A stretch of 64,000 nucleotides of DNA from Bdellovibrionaceae bacterium UBA6502 (GCA_002436415.1 DJMA01000029.1:1-64000); one strand, 5' to 3'. Positions 36,412-45,795 are shown, counted from the first letter of the stretch. The notes: generated from the letters alone by a model not told the origin. Numbers and translations: made by a program.

Positions 36412-36448
36412 TTATTGGGCTAGGCCTTGATTGGGGTTGAACGCGTAG

Positions 36449-36673
36449 GGTGACATGCGACTTCTTTAAATCGTCTGCGTCAAGTAACCTTGGCACTATT
36501 CTTTTAGATTTAATTAAAGTTAGTTCAAAACCGGTGCGAGTTGAGCACTTTTGAATTCCTTGGTCGTCATCTATTTTAATTTTTTTATCAATCCAACTAA
36601 ATTTGCCCCCCTATGATGCATGACCTAACTAAGTTGCAATTACACAGTTGCTAAGGAAAAGTCGCGTGTCGCC
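36449..36673 (+). mobile_element. MITE-like element, copy 3
   Basis: 225 bp, left end GGTGACATGCGACTTCTTT, right end GAAAAGTCGCGTGTCGCC. Ends are slightly degenerate, and the interior matches copies 1 and 5 throughout (GTGCGAGTTGAGCACTTTTG, ATCCAACTAAATTTG, CCTATGATGCATGACC). It fills most of the 481-bp gap between two exported-protein genes. Confidence 0.7.
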
Positions 36674-36867
36674 TTAATCAAATCAATCAAAATATTTAGA
36701 AAACTTAACTATTCACAATAGACACCTAATAGACTTAGCTATTAGGTGTTACATGGAAAACTTAGAGTAAATTTAATACATAGGAATTAGTTTTAGACTA
36801 GTATCATCTTGATCACAGTATCGCTTTTTATTTAATTCGATCTCCCCATTGTGAGAAAATAGTATGT

Positions 36868-39087
36868 ATGGAATCAAAATTGTACGTAAAAAATATTTTC
36901 CTTTTAGCAAGTTCAATTTTAATGGTGGGTTGTTTTGCGGTGCCTGAAGACGGCCTTTCGATTAGCAAAACGCCTATCACACCGAGTGATCCCAGTGGGT
37001 GGGTATTGAGTAGCCCTTCGAAGCTTAACGCTAAGTCAGAAATTAATAAACCTGTTATTGCAGCCTCAGGTCTTACTGGCTTGGATGGATCTAAAATAGA
37101 AGTCTATTTGGATTCTGAATGTACTGTCATAAAAGGGAGCGCAAAAATTTCTAATGAAAGTTTTTCCGTTACAGATATCGAAATCCCCGATTCTTTTGAA
37201 AACGCTGGAGTAAAAAAGTTTTACGGAAAAATTATTAGCATAGACAATATCAGTTCAAACTGTGTGGACCTTGGGATTAGCTATGAGTTTTTTCCTAAGA
37301 GCCAGCTACCTTTATTCGGTCCCGTTTCAGTTGCGTTAAATTCATCGAGTACGAATGCCTATGTAGTAGACGAAGATACTGGCTCGCTTTATGAAATTGA
37401 CGTATCAACCGGTAAACGTACAGTTTTATCAAGTGCCTCTGTTGGTACCGGGCCGAGCCTAGCTGAACCAATAGGACTAAGCTTAAACAATGATGAAACA
37501 AAAGCATTTGTCTTAGACGACGATGCATCGGCACTTTATGAAATAGATCTAGCTACAGGAAACCGTAGGGTTGTTTCGGATGACTCCACAGGAACCGGAA
37601 GCGGATTTTCTGGCCCAAAAGCAGTTCGTCTAAACTCTAGTGAAACGAAAGCCTACGTAATCGATAGTTCTGCTAACGCTCTTATTGAAGTGGATCTAGC
37701 TACAGGAAACCGTAGCATCGTATCGAACTCATCAAACGGTACAGGTTCGGTTTTTAATGATGGAAGGAGTTTAGCTTTTAATTCCACGGAAACCAAAGCC
37801 TATGTGGCCGACCGATTTTCAGATGCGCTTTTTGAAATCGATATGGCAACAGGAAACCGTATTATTATTTCTAACTCTTCAACAGGTACTGGCTCTAACT
37901 TTTCAGACCCTCGTGGAGCGGTTTTGAATTCAGAAGATACCATAGCATATGTTTTGGACGTGGGAGCAGACGCCATTTTTGAAGTGGATTTAAGTAACGG
38001 TAACCGTACTATCTTGTCTAATTCCTCGTTTGGGAGTGGAGAGAACTTCTCGAACCTAAAGGACATAGCCATTAACTCAACAGGCAGCCAAGTCTATTTA
38101 GTAGATGATGATCTTGATGTGCTTTTCACTGTGGACTTAAGTAACGGAGACAGGTCGATAGCTTCAGAATCGAGTGTTGGGACAGGAACAAGCTTCTCTG
38201 ATCCAGTGAATCTTGTTTTAAATGCAGCAGGTACGAAGGCATATATGTTAGATGACAATAACTTTGCGGAATCCTACCTTGTGGAAATTGATCTGACGAC
38301 GGGAGACCGCAGCCTTGTTTCAAGCTCTGCCCGAGGGACTGGAACGAGTTTTTCGAGAGCAACCGGCCTTGCATTAAACCCGAGCGAAACTACTGCTTAT
38401 GTTGCTGACTATAACCAGGATGCAATAATTGAAGTCGACCTCGCGACGGGGAATCGTACTCCCTTTTCCAATTCATCCAATGGTTCGGGACCTAATCTTA
38501 CGTTACCTACCAAAATAATTCTTAACAATGCAGGCTCTAAGGCCTACGTACTGGATGGTCAATTTTCTACATCTGCTGTATTTGAAATAGATATGGCTAC
38601 TGGCAATAGAACCTTAGTTGCAAGCTCCTCCAGAGGAACTGGAACCGACTTAGCAGGACCAAAAGGTATTGCTTTAAATACGGCCGAAACTAAAGCCTAT
38701 GTCATCGATAATAGCTTTAGTGCAGACAGGCTTTTTGAGGTGGATTTAACCACGGGCAATCGAATCATTTTATCTGACAGTTCTACTGGAACGGGTACAA
38801 ACTTTAGCCTACCACTTGCCTTAGCCTATAATCCAAGTGACGAAGACATTTATGTTGCTGACAGCGGGCTAAGTCAATTAGGAGTTTTTAAGGTGAACCT
38901 ATCTTCTGGAAATCGCAGTTTTGTATCAAGCTCCACTATCGGCGCTGGCCCAGGATTCATCTACCCAAATGCAATTGTCCTTAATTCTGATTCGACAAAA
39001 GCATATGTCTTAGATAAAGAAGCCGCTGCGCTTTTTGAAGTCGATATGCAAACTGGGGACCGGAAAATATTGTCGAGATCACGCTAA
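36868..39087 (+). CDS. Large lipoprotein with about ten beta-propeller-type repeats
   Basis: A 739-residue lipoprotein with lipobox MVGC (Cys at about 22). From residue about 140 to the end a 40- to 42-residue unit recurs roughly ten times; its core reads KAYV-D-ALxEVDLATGNR followed by SSxGTGxxFSxP. It resembles NHL/YVTN-type blades, so a beta-propeller (perhaps more than one) is likely. Residues 25-140 form a separate domain with a Cys pair. Surface binding of ligands is the usual role. Two distinct Cys-anchored large lipoproteins (this and the 1081-residue one) flank a chemoreceptor gene. Confidence 0.8.
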   Translation: MESKLYVKNIFLLASSILMVGCFAVPEDGLSISKTPITPSDPSGWVLSSPSKLNAKSEINKPVIAASGLTGLDGSKIEVYLDSECTVIKGSAKISNESFSVTDIEIPDSFENAGVKKFYGKIISIDNISSNCVDLGISYEFFPKSQLPLFGPVSVALNSSSTNAYVVDEDTGSLYEIDVSTGKRTVLSSASVGTGPSLAEPIGLSLNNDETKAFVLDDDASALYEIDLATGNRRVVSDDSTGTGSGFSGPKAVRLNSSETKAYVIDSSANALIEVDLATGNRSIVSNSSNGTGSVFNDGRSLAFNSTETKAYVADRFSDALFEIDMATGNRIIISNSSTGTGSNFSDPRGAVLNSEDTIAYVLDVGADAIFEVDLSNGNRTILSNSSFGSGENFSNLKDIAINSTGSQVYLVDDDLDVLFTVDLSNGDRSIASESSVGTGTSFSDPVNLVLNAAGTKAYMLDDNNFAESYLVEIDLTTGDRSLVSSSARGTGTSFSRATGLALNPSETTAYVADYNQDAIIEVDLATGNRTPFSNSSNGSGPNLTLPTKIILNNAGSKAYVLDGQFSTSAVFEIDMATGNRTLVASSSRGTGTDLAGPKGIALNTAETKAYVIDNSFSADRLFEVDLTTGNRIILSDSSTGTGTNFSLPLALAYNPSDEDIYVADSGLSQLGVFKVNLSSGNRSFVSSSTIGAGPGFIYPNAIVLNSDSTKAYVLDKEAAALFEVDMQTGDRKILSRSR

Positions 39088-39095
39088 GGGCGACA

Positions 39096-39118
39096 GTTGG
39101 GTGCCTGGCACCTTTTGG
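39096..39118 (+). repeat. REP-like palindromic motif, copy 2
   Basis: Identical to copy 1 over 23 bases. It lies just after the stop of the propeller lipoprotein and is preceded by a fragment AAGGGCGACAG that resembles a terminal repeat of the MITE-like family. Confidence 0.6.
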
Positions 39119-39181
39119 TTAATCATCATTTTTTGAATCTTTCTAACGAAATATGGTTAGCGAAAACTACCTATCGTCGAA

Positions 39182-40228
39182 CTATTTTTTCTCTGACGCA
39201 ATCTCATCCAGAATATCGAACACCTGAGAGCTGGCCTGTTCCATCTCAAATATTGCCTTGGCAATTACTTCACTGGAAGAGGTGGTCGGGGATTCAAGCT
39301 CGCCAAATATTTCGCGTGTAGCCGAGTGAACCGACTCGTGTGGGTTAATCAATTTTGGATAGCTTTTTAGGCTCGAAAAGTGTTGGTATCCTGCACCTTC
39401 TTCATACCATTTTCCAAGCCTACAATTCTTATGATCTACAAATGGAAAACTTGGCTTTTTCTCAAGAACAGAAATATAAGTATTTATTTTCCATATAATA
39501 TGATCAAGCTTTGCTAGACTCATAAATATCTGGTCATTAATACGATTACTATTTTTCAAAATTCCAATATTTTGAATGGTTACGTTATCGATCTGGCTAC
39601 TTATCTGAGTCACGGCTTCATCGAATTTTTGCATATTTTGATTTACGGTAATTACCGTTTCCTGAATGTGAGTGGCCGAATGGGAGAATTCGTTGGAGTC
39701 TTTTTTTATTGTTTCCAACAAGCCCTTAGTTCTCGATGAAAGCTGTTGAACCTCTTCAGCCACAACAGCAAACCCACTTCCATGTGCCCCAGCTCTTGCC
39801 GCCTCGATAGACGCATTAAAAGAAAGAAGATCCGTCTTAAGAGCAATTTCCTCTATACCAGAAACTGCCTCTAAGATTGCTTGGGCTTTGTCCTGCATAT
39901 TTAAAACCCTAGTGCCAGCCTCTTGCATTTGCACTTTTATATTTCGAGATTCGCTTGCAATATGACTTGAACTTTCATTGATTTGCTCTAGGTCCGTTGA
40001 AATATTACTAACACTTTCAATACTCGCATTGGAATTGTTAAGTGAACCGGCTAAGTCCGCCTGAATTATGCTTAAATGTTGTTTTAAGGAGTAGTTTTCT
40101 TTTTCTAATAGCGATTTCTCAATACCTAGAGTGTGGATCTTATTCTCTAACTCATTAATGCGCTGCAAGTTTTCATTGTTAACAATTTCGCTTTCTCGTA
40201 AATTTGTCTTCTTAAGTAGCTTCAACAT
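39182..40228 (-). CDS. Soluble chemoreceptor-like protein with CZB zinc domain
   Basis: A 348-residue cytoplasmic protein without membrane helices. Residues 20-60 are coiled coil. Residues about 60-235 form a methyl-accepting signalling domain whose hairpin tip EEIALKTDLLSFNASIEAARAGAHGSGFAVVAEEVQQLSSRT is well conserved, though some tip positions differ (S for A in LLSFNAS). Residues 255-340 carry a chemoreceptor zinc-binding (CZB) domain: LDHIIWKINTY, VDHKNCRLGKWYEEGAG and NPHESVH supply the 3-His/1-Cys zinc ligands. TlpD- and DgcZ-type CZB proteins sense oxidants or zinc, and the same is expected here. Confidence 0.88.
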   Translation of the reverse strand: MLKLLKKTNLRESEIVNNENLQRINELENKIHTLGIEKSLLEKENYSLKQHLSIIQADLAGSLNNSNASIESVSNISTDLEQINESSSHIASESRNIKVQMQEAGTRVLNMQDKAQAILEAVSGIEEIALKTDLLSFNASIEAARAGAHGSGFAVVAEEVQQLSSRTKGLLETIKKDSNEFSHSATHIQETVITVNQNMQKFDEAVTQISSQIDNVTIQNIGILKNSNRINDQIFMSLAKLDHIIWKINTYISVLEKKPSFPFVDHKNCRLGKWYEEGAGYQHFSSLKSYPKLINPHESVHSATREIFGELESPTTSSSEVIAKAIFEMEQASSQVFDILDEIASEKK

Positions 40229-40350
40229 AGATCCAGATTATCAAGATCGACTTACTAAAAAGAACAAAAACTAAGGTCGGGTACTATATTTCAGACTTTG
40301 GCATGGGTAAAAATGCTACATTGACCATAAATACCTTTATTCATATTCAA

Positions 40351-40368
40351 GGCGACAGGCGCCTTTTG
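40351..40368 (+). repeat. Residual end of the MITE-like family
   Basis: AAGGCGACAGGCGCCTT around this position looks like the two terminal repeats fused after loss of the interior. It lies in the 280-bp gap between the chemoreceptor and the large lipoprotein gene; nothing else is recognised there. Confidence 0.35.
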
Positions 40369-40508
40369 TTTGCAAGTTCACGTAATGGTAGCTAAGGATT
40401 TCGGTTAGTTTGTTTATTGCGATTATTAACTACTAGAATACTTTATATCAGCATCAACAACCTGATGGTAATACTCAAGTAAGCTACCTTTCCAACCGAT
40501 CAGATCGT

Positions 40509-43500
40509 ATGCAGAACGTTTATAGTAAGCTCATTTTGAAACACTTGTTAGGCTCAGTAATTGTTGTTTTAGCGACAGGGTGCTTTGGAGTTGTCGGCCC
40601 CAAAAATGAGGATTCCAGCTCAATTTCATATAGCATCGAACTTCACGAAGAACAGGAAAAAACAACATCAAAACTCCCCATTCGGTTTTATCTCACGTTT
40701 GACAAAGCAGTTAAATGGAAAAAATTTAACACTAAGAGTGTGACCGCAAAGGGTTCGGCTAATGTAAATGGGATTAGCATAAGCACTTTAAAAAGAAATA
40801 AAAAATACCTTGTTGAAGTCTATGATGTCCGTAGCTTTGGCAGTGTACGTATTGCATTGGACTTCCAAAATACTGAGGTATTCAATGGAGAGTTACAGGT
40901 TCAATCCTTAGACAGTGAAGTTGAATATATTAGTTCTAGTTCAAACTATAAGCTTGTAAATGTTTTTAATCCCATTGATGCCGCGGGAAGTATGACCCCC
41001 TTGGGCGACTATGATGGCCGTTTTTACTACATTTCAGAAGACAGCATCTACTCCGTAGATTCCAACTACGGCAGTAGAATGACTCATTCGGCGAATACTT
41101 TTACTCCGTATTGGACACAAAAGATAGGGAGCAAATTGGTAGGTCTCTACGCTGATGGTAGTATTGCTAGATTAACCGCCTATGATTTTACTTCGAAAAA
41201 ATTTATAAATTTAATGGGAAGTAATCCAAGTAACAAACAAATCTATTATAAATCAGATTGCACACTCACTACATGTAATTTCAGTCTTGATTACTCAAAT
41301 AAAGTTGATGATTTCAAACCCTTTTTATTATTTAAAAACAAAATTATTTTTGGCATGGATGACGGTATAGATAGCTCAATTTATTTTAGTGAGATTACCT
41401 CTGGAGAACCAAGTAAAATATCTACTATAACCAGTACTTCTAATTTGGACATCAAATGGCTTGGCGCAGGAGATACCTACGCCTACTTTGCTCAATTTGA
41501 TGGTACCACTAACTGTGAATTTTATTACACTGACGGAACCAATTTAGGCACTGGTAAGATTACCGGAGGACATCAATTGAATTGTTCTCAAGTAAAGCTA
41601 AATGAAACCTTTGTTTTTGGAGACCACTTATTCTTCCGGAATAATTCTGGAGATTATTATAAAGTTGTCGGTGCTCAGTCCCCTACCTCCGTTGCTAACA
41701 TCGGAAGATGGCGTTACAAAGGGGATAGTTATGTATGGTTCCGTTCTCACAAGGTAGATAGAAATGGGAACGTAATTTCCATCTCCCCTATCATCTCCAG
41801 TTCATCTAGATATGGTGAGCTCGAAGGTGAGCTGTATTTCACTTCTGGATCCTACCCACGCAAATTTTATAAAATTGAAGACGGTACCGGTAGCCATATA
41901 CAACTATCCGATGCGACAAGCTCAATAAGGGGTGTATGGAAGAATAAGATCATTTTAACTACCTCAACGCCTGCTCACGGTGTTGAAGTTTATTCTTATG
42001 ACCCTGTAGAGGGGCTTCGAGTAATGGTAGATTTAACCCCTGGCCCAGGAGATACCACCGGCAGCATTTCCTTGGTTGCTCAAACTGAAGAGGAAGTTTT
42101 TATACTTAACGAGACTAAACTTTACTCGACAAAGGGAGACTATACAACGGCACAACTTTTAGCAGAGATGCCTTACTACGGAAATAGCTGGAGTAATTAC
42201 GTTATGCCAGATAACTCCATTTTTGCTGCCCATTCAGATGAAGATCACAATAAAGATTTATTTTTTGTCGATTCAGGTAACATCAAAAAAGTTGCTGACT
42301 TGAATACGACTAGAACAGGACTAAATATAAAAATTGAAGATGCTAAAAATGGCGTATTTTTATTCGATGTTACGGATCAAAGCGGTTCAAATTTAAACTG
42401 GGTTTCAAAAGGAAGTAATGATGACACCAAACCTTATACCGGTTCAATTGGCACTCGCTACAAAGGTAAAATGTTTATCGAAAAACTAAACGAATCGACA
42501 GGCTTTTGGGAGCTCATTAAATCCAACTATGTGGTTGAATACGATTCTGTTATAAGTACCAATATGGGGATCAATAACCCCACAGTCTACATCAATCCAT
42601 TCGATGAAGACTATTTGGTTTTCCAAACATATTCTGATAGCACCACTCGACATATAAAATGCTTCAACACCAAGACCGAAACGATTAGCAATCTCATAGA
42701 CTTCTCTAATTTATACATAGGAGAAGTTACGTATTTTAAGAACAACCAACTGCTCATTACAGCAGGACCAAACTCTTCAAATTACCACCTATACCATGCA
42801 AATTGTGACACAAGTGTGATAACGCAAGTAACAAGTACGACCTACAATATTATAGTCTCTTTCTTAGAAGGATCTGATATTTACTTCTCTGATCGGAGTT
42901 CGAGAATCTATAAAGCTTCTATTAGTACTAACAGTGAGTCACTTTGGCTGGATGCTGCCAATGCACCTTTCAATATGACTTTCGATGACGTTGCTAATTT
43001 TAGTATTGCTGACGGAAGCCCTAATCTTTTCTTTACGGGCTATGGCTCTAACTTTTTACCTTACTATGCAAATTTAAGCGATAAATCTGGTGGAATATTA
43101 ACCAACGATATTGAAACTGGAACTGATCGAGACTTGTATAGTTTTATGCGCTATGACCCTGTTGATAAAATACTTGGAAAAATATTATTACGTAGTGACA
43201 GTAGAGACTATTGGCTTACAGATGGTACAACGGCAGGTACTTGGAAGCTTTTAAATGTAACCAATTATGACCCCCTCGATGAGTTCAGCCTGGTACAGAA
43301 TAATGAGCTTTTTGTTTTCCCTCTTTACGCAAGAGCTTTTAGTACTGATGGGACACCAGGGAGTAAGACCGAGTATGCTTCTCCCACTAGTTATGCAGTA
43401 AGTCTGATAAAGGCCGAAGATTCATCGGTAGCTTATATTCGTTTCTTAGATCCAAGTGATAACAGTTACTCTCTTTACAAACTAGAAAACGCCGTGTTGA

Positions 43501-43754
43501 CATTGGTAGTAGATGATTTAGACTTTTTCCCCCTCTACTTTGACCCTCACGACAAAAAACTCTACGGGAGAGTAAGCACGTCAGAACATGGTAGCGAATT
43601 ATGGATTACTGACGGAAGCGCAGGTGGAACAAAGCTCTTTGCTGACTTGGAACCAGGAGAAGAAAGTTCATCTCCAGTGGACGTTATCCGCTCAGGAAGC
43701 AAATTAATGGTTGTAACTCACAGTCGCAATAAACTTTGGTATATTGATCTTTAA
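40509..43754 (+). CDS. Very large lipoprotein with ELWxTDGT-type repeats
   Basis: A 1081-residue lipoprotein with lipobox ATGC (Cys at about 24). Repeats of the form (Y/F/L)xTDGTxxGT recur along the protein: YYTDGTNLGTGKI, YSTKGDYTTAQLL, WLTDGTTAGTWKLL, FSTDGTPGSKTEY and ELWITDGSAGGTKLFADLEPGEESSSP near the C-terminus. These match the ELWxxDGT repeat class, which forms beta-propeller-like surfaces in secreted proteins. Residues 35-140 form a distinct N-terminal domain. It is exposed on the envelope; no enzymatic motif is seen. It is followed after 13 bp by copy 4 of the terminal-inverted-repeat element. Confidence 0.8.
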   Translation: MQNVYSKLILKHLLGSVIVVLATGCFGVVGPKNEDSSSISYSIELHEEQEKTTSKLPIRFYLTFDKAVKWKKFNTKSVTAKGSANVNGISISTLKRNKKYLVEVYDVRSFGSVRIALDFQNTEVFNGELQVQSLDSEVEYISSSSNYKLVNVFNPIDAAGSMTPLGDYDGRFYYISEDSIYSVDSNYGSRMTHSANTFTPYWTQKIGSKLVGLYADGSIARLTAYDFTSKKFINLMGSNPSNKQIYYKSDCTLTTCNFSLDYSNKVDDFKPFLLFKNKIIFGMDDGIDSSIYFSEITSGEPSKISTITSTSNLDIKWLGAGDTYAYFAQFDGTTNCEFYYTDGTNLGTGKITGGHQLNCSQVKLNETFVFGDHLFFRNNSGDYYKVVGAQSPTSVANIGRWRYKGDSYVWFRSHKVDRNGNVISISPIISSSSRYGELEGELYFTSGSYPRKFYKIEDGTGSHIQLSDATSSIRGVWKNKIILTTSTPAHGVEVYSYDPVEGLRVMVDLTPGPGDTTGSISLVAQTEEEVFILNETKLYSTKGDYTTAQLLAEMPYYGNSWSNYVMPDNSIFAAHSDEDHNKDLFFVDSGNIKKVADLNTTRTGLNIKIEDAKNGVFLFDVTDQSGSNLNWVSKGSNDDTKPYTGSIGTRYKGKMFIEKLNESTGFWELIKSNYVVEYDSVISTNMGINNPTVYINPFDEDYLVFQTYSDSTTRHIKCFNTKTETISNLIDFSNLYIGEVTYFKNNQLLITAGPNSSNYHLYHANCDTSVITQVTSTTYNIIVSFLEGSDIYFSDRSSRIYKASISTNSESLWLDAANAPFNMTFDDVANFSIADGSPNLFFTGYGSNFLPYYANLSDKSGGILTNDIETGTDRDLYSFMRYDPVDKILGKILLRSDSRDYWLTDGTTAGTWKLLNVTNYDPLDEFSLVQNNELFVFPLYARAFSTDGTPGSKTEYASPTSYAVSLIKAEDSSVAYIRFLDPSDNSYSLYKLENAVLTLVVDDLDFFPLYFDPHDKKLYGRVSTSEHGSELWITDGSAGGTKLFADLEPGEESSSPVDVIRSGSKLMVVTHSRNKLWYIDL

Positions 43755-43767
43755 AAGGGCTAAAAAG

Positions 43768-44001
43768 GGCGACAGGCGACTTTTTCGTATCGCCTGCGTC
43801 ATGAAGAAAGGGTGATAGTTTTTAAAAGTTGTCACCTATGAAATACTATTTCACTGTATTAATAGTTATATCAAATTAGGTACATACATACTTCGTATAA
43901 CAAATAATCTCCCCTCACATTACTCCCTAGGCACAGGCCTAAAATGTCGAGGAGATACACCAGCCAATTACGCATGCGCTAGGAAAAAGTCGCCTGTCGC
44001 C
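43768..44001 (+). mobile_element. MITE-like element, copy 4 (covarying ends)
   Basis: 234 bp with perfect 19-bp terminal repeats GGCGACAGGCGACTTTTTC and complement. Compared with copy 1 the central C of the left end is G and the opposing right-end base has changed to keep pairing. The interior differs strongly from the other copies except near the ends (ATCGCCTGCGTCAT, GCTAGGAAAAAG). A second GTCGCCTTTTATA follows the right end. Confidence 0.65.
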
Positions 44002-44033
44002 TTTTATATTTATAGTCGCCTTTTATAAAAATT

Positions 44034-44363
44034 CTAGTTTTGGGGTCTATCGTTTAAGTTAAGGTAGTTGAGTTTTACCCCGTGTAACAAGGTAGACATA
44101 ACAACGATGCTATACTTATCCGTATTTGATTCGTACTCATAAGAATAAGAGCAAGAACCATTGTTACTATCACTTCTTAACCATTGCTTATCTAAGCCCT
44201 TATTCTTCAAAAAATTATCTACCTGTTCTAGTGAAAACTCTTTCGTTAGCCCACATTCAGAAAATACAACTTCCATGAATATTGGGTAACCTGGAAATAC
44301 CATTAGAGCAATAACACACGCAGATAAAAATAATTTGAAAAACCTATTCAAGAACTCCCCCAT
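44034..44363 (-). CDS. Small membrane-anchored or exported hypothetical protein
   Basis: A 109-residue protein with one N-terminal hydrophobic segment (residues about 9-30) and a hydrophilic remainder with two Cys (CGLTKE, SCSYSYEY). No family is recognised, and the ribosome site is weak. It lies between copy 4 of the MITE-like element and an integrase remnant, so it may belong to accessory DNA. Confidence 0.45.
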   Translation of the reverse strand: MGEFLNRFFKLFLSACVIALMVFPGYPIFMEVVFSECGLTKEFSLEQVDNFLKNKGLDKQWLRSDSNNGSCSYSYEYESNTDKYSIVVMSTLLHGVKLNYLNLNDRPQN

Positions 44364-44371
44364 TGTAGAAA

Positions 44372-44710
44372 CTAACTTCTAACTGTATCCATTGATACCA
44401 CCTTGCCTAGGGTATAACAAGTATCATGGAAGTCTAAACAATCCGTAGCACCTTTAATGTCTACACCAGCTTTTCTAACGTAGATCATCATGGTCTTCAT
44501 GTCTTTCCAGCCTCCCATTTTCATGACCTTGATAGGCTCTACTCCCTTGCTTAAGAGTATTGTTGCCCAGCTTGCTCGTAGATCGTGAAATCTTACGGGC
44601 TCAAGGCCTATGCCTATTAAGAACATTCTAAGCTCACGTGCTTGTTCACCCTTCTCCCATTTCTTAAGGCGAGGTAACACAAAAGCACTGTCCTTGTTTT
44701 GCAAAACCAA
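44372..44710 (-). pseudogene. C-terminal remnant of a tyrosine recombinase
   Basis: 112 residues covering only the last part of a phage-type integrase. RFHDLRASWATILLSKGV gives the HxxR box, MGGWKDMKTMMIYVRKAGVDI the Trp/His region and the Tyr nucleophile. The N-terminal arm and core domains and the first catalytic Arg are missing, so it cannot be active. The truncated 5' end runs into the inverted REP-like copy at 44707, suggesting that a rearrangement or insertion there removed the rest. Confidence 0.8.
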
Positions 44711-44729
44711 AAGGTGCCAGGCACTTAAC
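44707..44729 (-). repeat. REP-like palindromic motif, copy 3 (inverted)
   Basis: The reverse complement reads GTTAAGTGCCTGGCACCTTTTGG, differing from copies 1 and 2 only near the left end. It marks the broken end of the integrase remnant. Confidence 0.55.
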
Positions 44730-44740
44730 TATCGCGCCAT

Positions 44741-45478
44741 TTATCTCAATATTTTAAGAGCTTGTTCTGCTGTGTCGGCGATTTGCCAGTATCGTAAATG
44801 GGATTCTTTCATTGCCCCCATCTCTTCTATGAATAATTCACGTAGATGTACTTCTAGTTTTCGCCATCGTTTACCCAATAAAATAATGGGTTTATCTGGA
44901 GTTTTTTTCCCTTTTGAATATATCTCTGATGCGAAGTGGAATAATTCATCTAATGTTCCTAAACCACCCTCAGCAACAATAATTGCCTTTGAATAGTGCT
45001 GAAACATATGCTTACGGGTTGATAAGTCGGAAACCTTTAAATAATGGGTCATGTAAGTACTAGGGTGCGGTTTCCATTCACTTACTAAATCTAAACCAAT
45101 AGAGGGGCGATACATTAAAAAAGCCGCTTTGTTTGCAGCATCCATAATACCTGGCCCCCCACCCGTGATTATGGCAACCTTCTCTTCAGCCAGAATACTT
45201 ACTAACTTAAATACCTCTTGGTAAGCCTTTGTGTTTGCTCCTAACGAAGAACTCCCTACGACAGCTACCACTTTGTGAGTTTTTGATATCTCTTCAAGTT
45301 TGGTGGCGACCATATCAGTCTCTGTGACTACCCGGACGGCTTTTTCATATAATTCAAGAGAACTTTTACTTAAAGAGGAAAGGGTTTTCGTACAGAGTTT
45401 CTGTGAGTTTTGAGCTTTCGACCCCGCTTCTACCTGGAAGGCAAAAAGTAGTATTGTAACCAAACTTAGTATATTCAT
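44741..45478 (-). CDS. LOG-family Rossmann-fold protein with a signal peptide
   Basis: A 245-residue protein. Residues about 70-230 match the LOG (TIGR00730, 'lysine decarboxylase-like') family: VVAVVGSSSLGANTKAY, IITGGGPGIMDAANKAAF, STRKHMFQHYSKAIIVAEGGLGTLDELF. The canonical PGGxGTxxE is changed to EGGLGTLDE. Known LOG enzymes are cytoplasmic phosphoribohydrolases of nucleotide cytokinins or AMP. Unusually, this one begins with a convincing signal peptide (residues 1-18, ending VEA) and about 45 extra residues. If exported it would meet nucleotides outside the cytoplasm, fitting a host or prey nucleotide scavenger (inference). Confidence 0.75.
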   Translation of the reverse strand: MNILSLVTILLFAFQVEAGSKAQNSQKLCTKTLSSLSKSSLELYEKAVRVVTETDMVATKLEEISKTHKVVAVVGSSSLGANTKAYQEVFKLVSILAEEKVAIITGGGPGIMDAANKAAFLMYRPSIGLDLVSEWKPHPSTYMTHYLKVSDLSTRKHMFQHYSKAIIVAEGGLGTLDELFHFASEIYSKGKKTPDKPIILLGKRWRKLEVHLRELFIEEMGAMKESHLRYWQIADTAEQALKILR

Positions 45479-45590
45479 GAGGTTTACTTATCATAAAACC
45501 AAGATACCGATGAACAGTTTACCTTTTAAGTAGGCCTAAGTTGCAAACTTTATAGTGGCCTAGCCCCTCGCCCCTCGCCCCTTGGGCTAG

Positions 45591-45787
45591 GGCGACATGC
45601 GACTTTTTTTAAAATCGCCTGCGTCATTTCATCTTGGTACTATTCTTTCAGATTTGAGCTAGTTCAAAAGTTGTGCGAGTTAAGCACTTTTGAATTCCTT
45701 GGTCTTGATCTATTTTAATTTCTTCATCAATCCAACTAAATTTTCAAAGCCCCTATCGTGCATGACCTATTAAAGTAGCGTGTCGCC
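45591..45787 (+). mobile_element. MITE-like element, copy 5
   Basis: 197 bp with left end GGCGACATGCGACTTTTTT and a shortened right end AGCGTGTCGCC. The interior follows copies 1 and 3 (CTTTCAGATTTGAGCTAG, GTGCGAGTTAAGCACTTTTG, ATCCAACTAAATTTTC). The right end lies 9 bp from the stop of the helicase gene. Confidence 0.7.
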
Positions 45788-45795
45788 TTGATCGT

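Noticed and set aside
39097..39321. Rightward 74-codon open frame after the propeller lipoprotein
   Set aside because: Overlaps the REP-like copy and runs antisense to the chemoreceptor C-terminus.
33241..45787. CRISPR array as an explanation for the repeated GGCGAC...GTCGCC sequences
   Set aside because: Copies are 147-234 bp, kilobases apart, with conserved interiors and inverted ends, unlike short regularly spaced repeats. No cas genes are seen.
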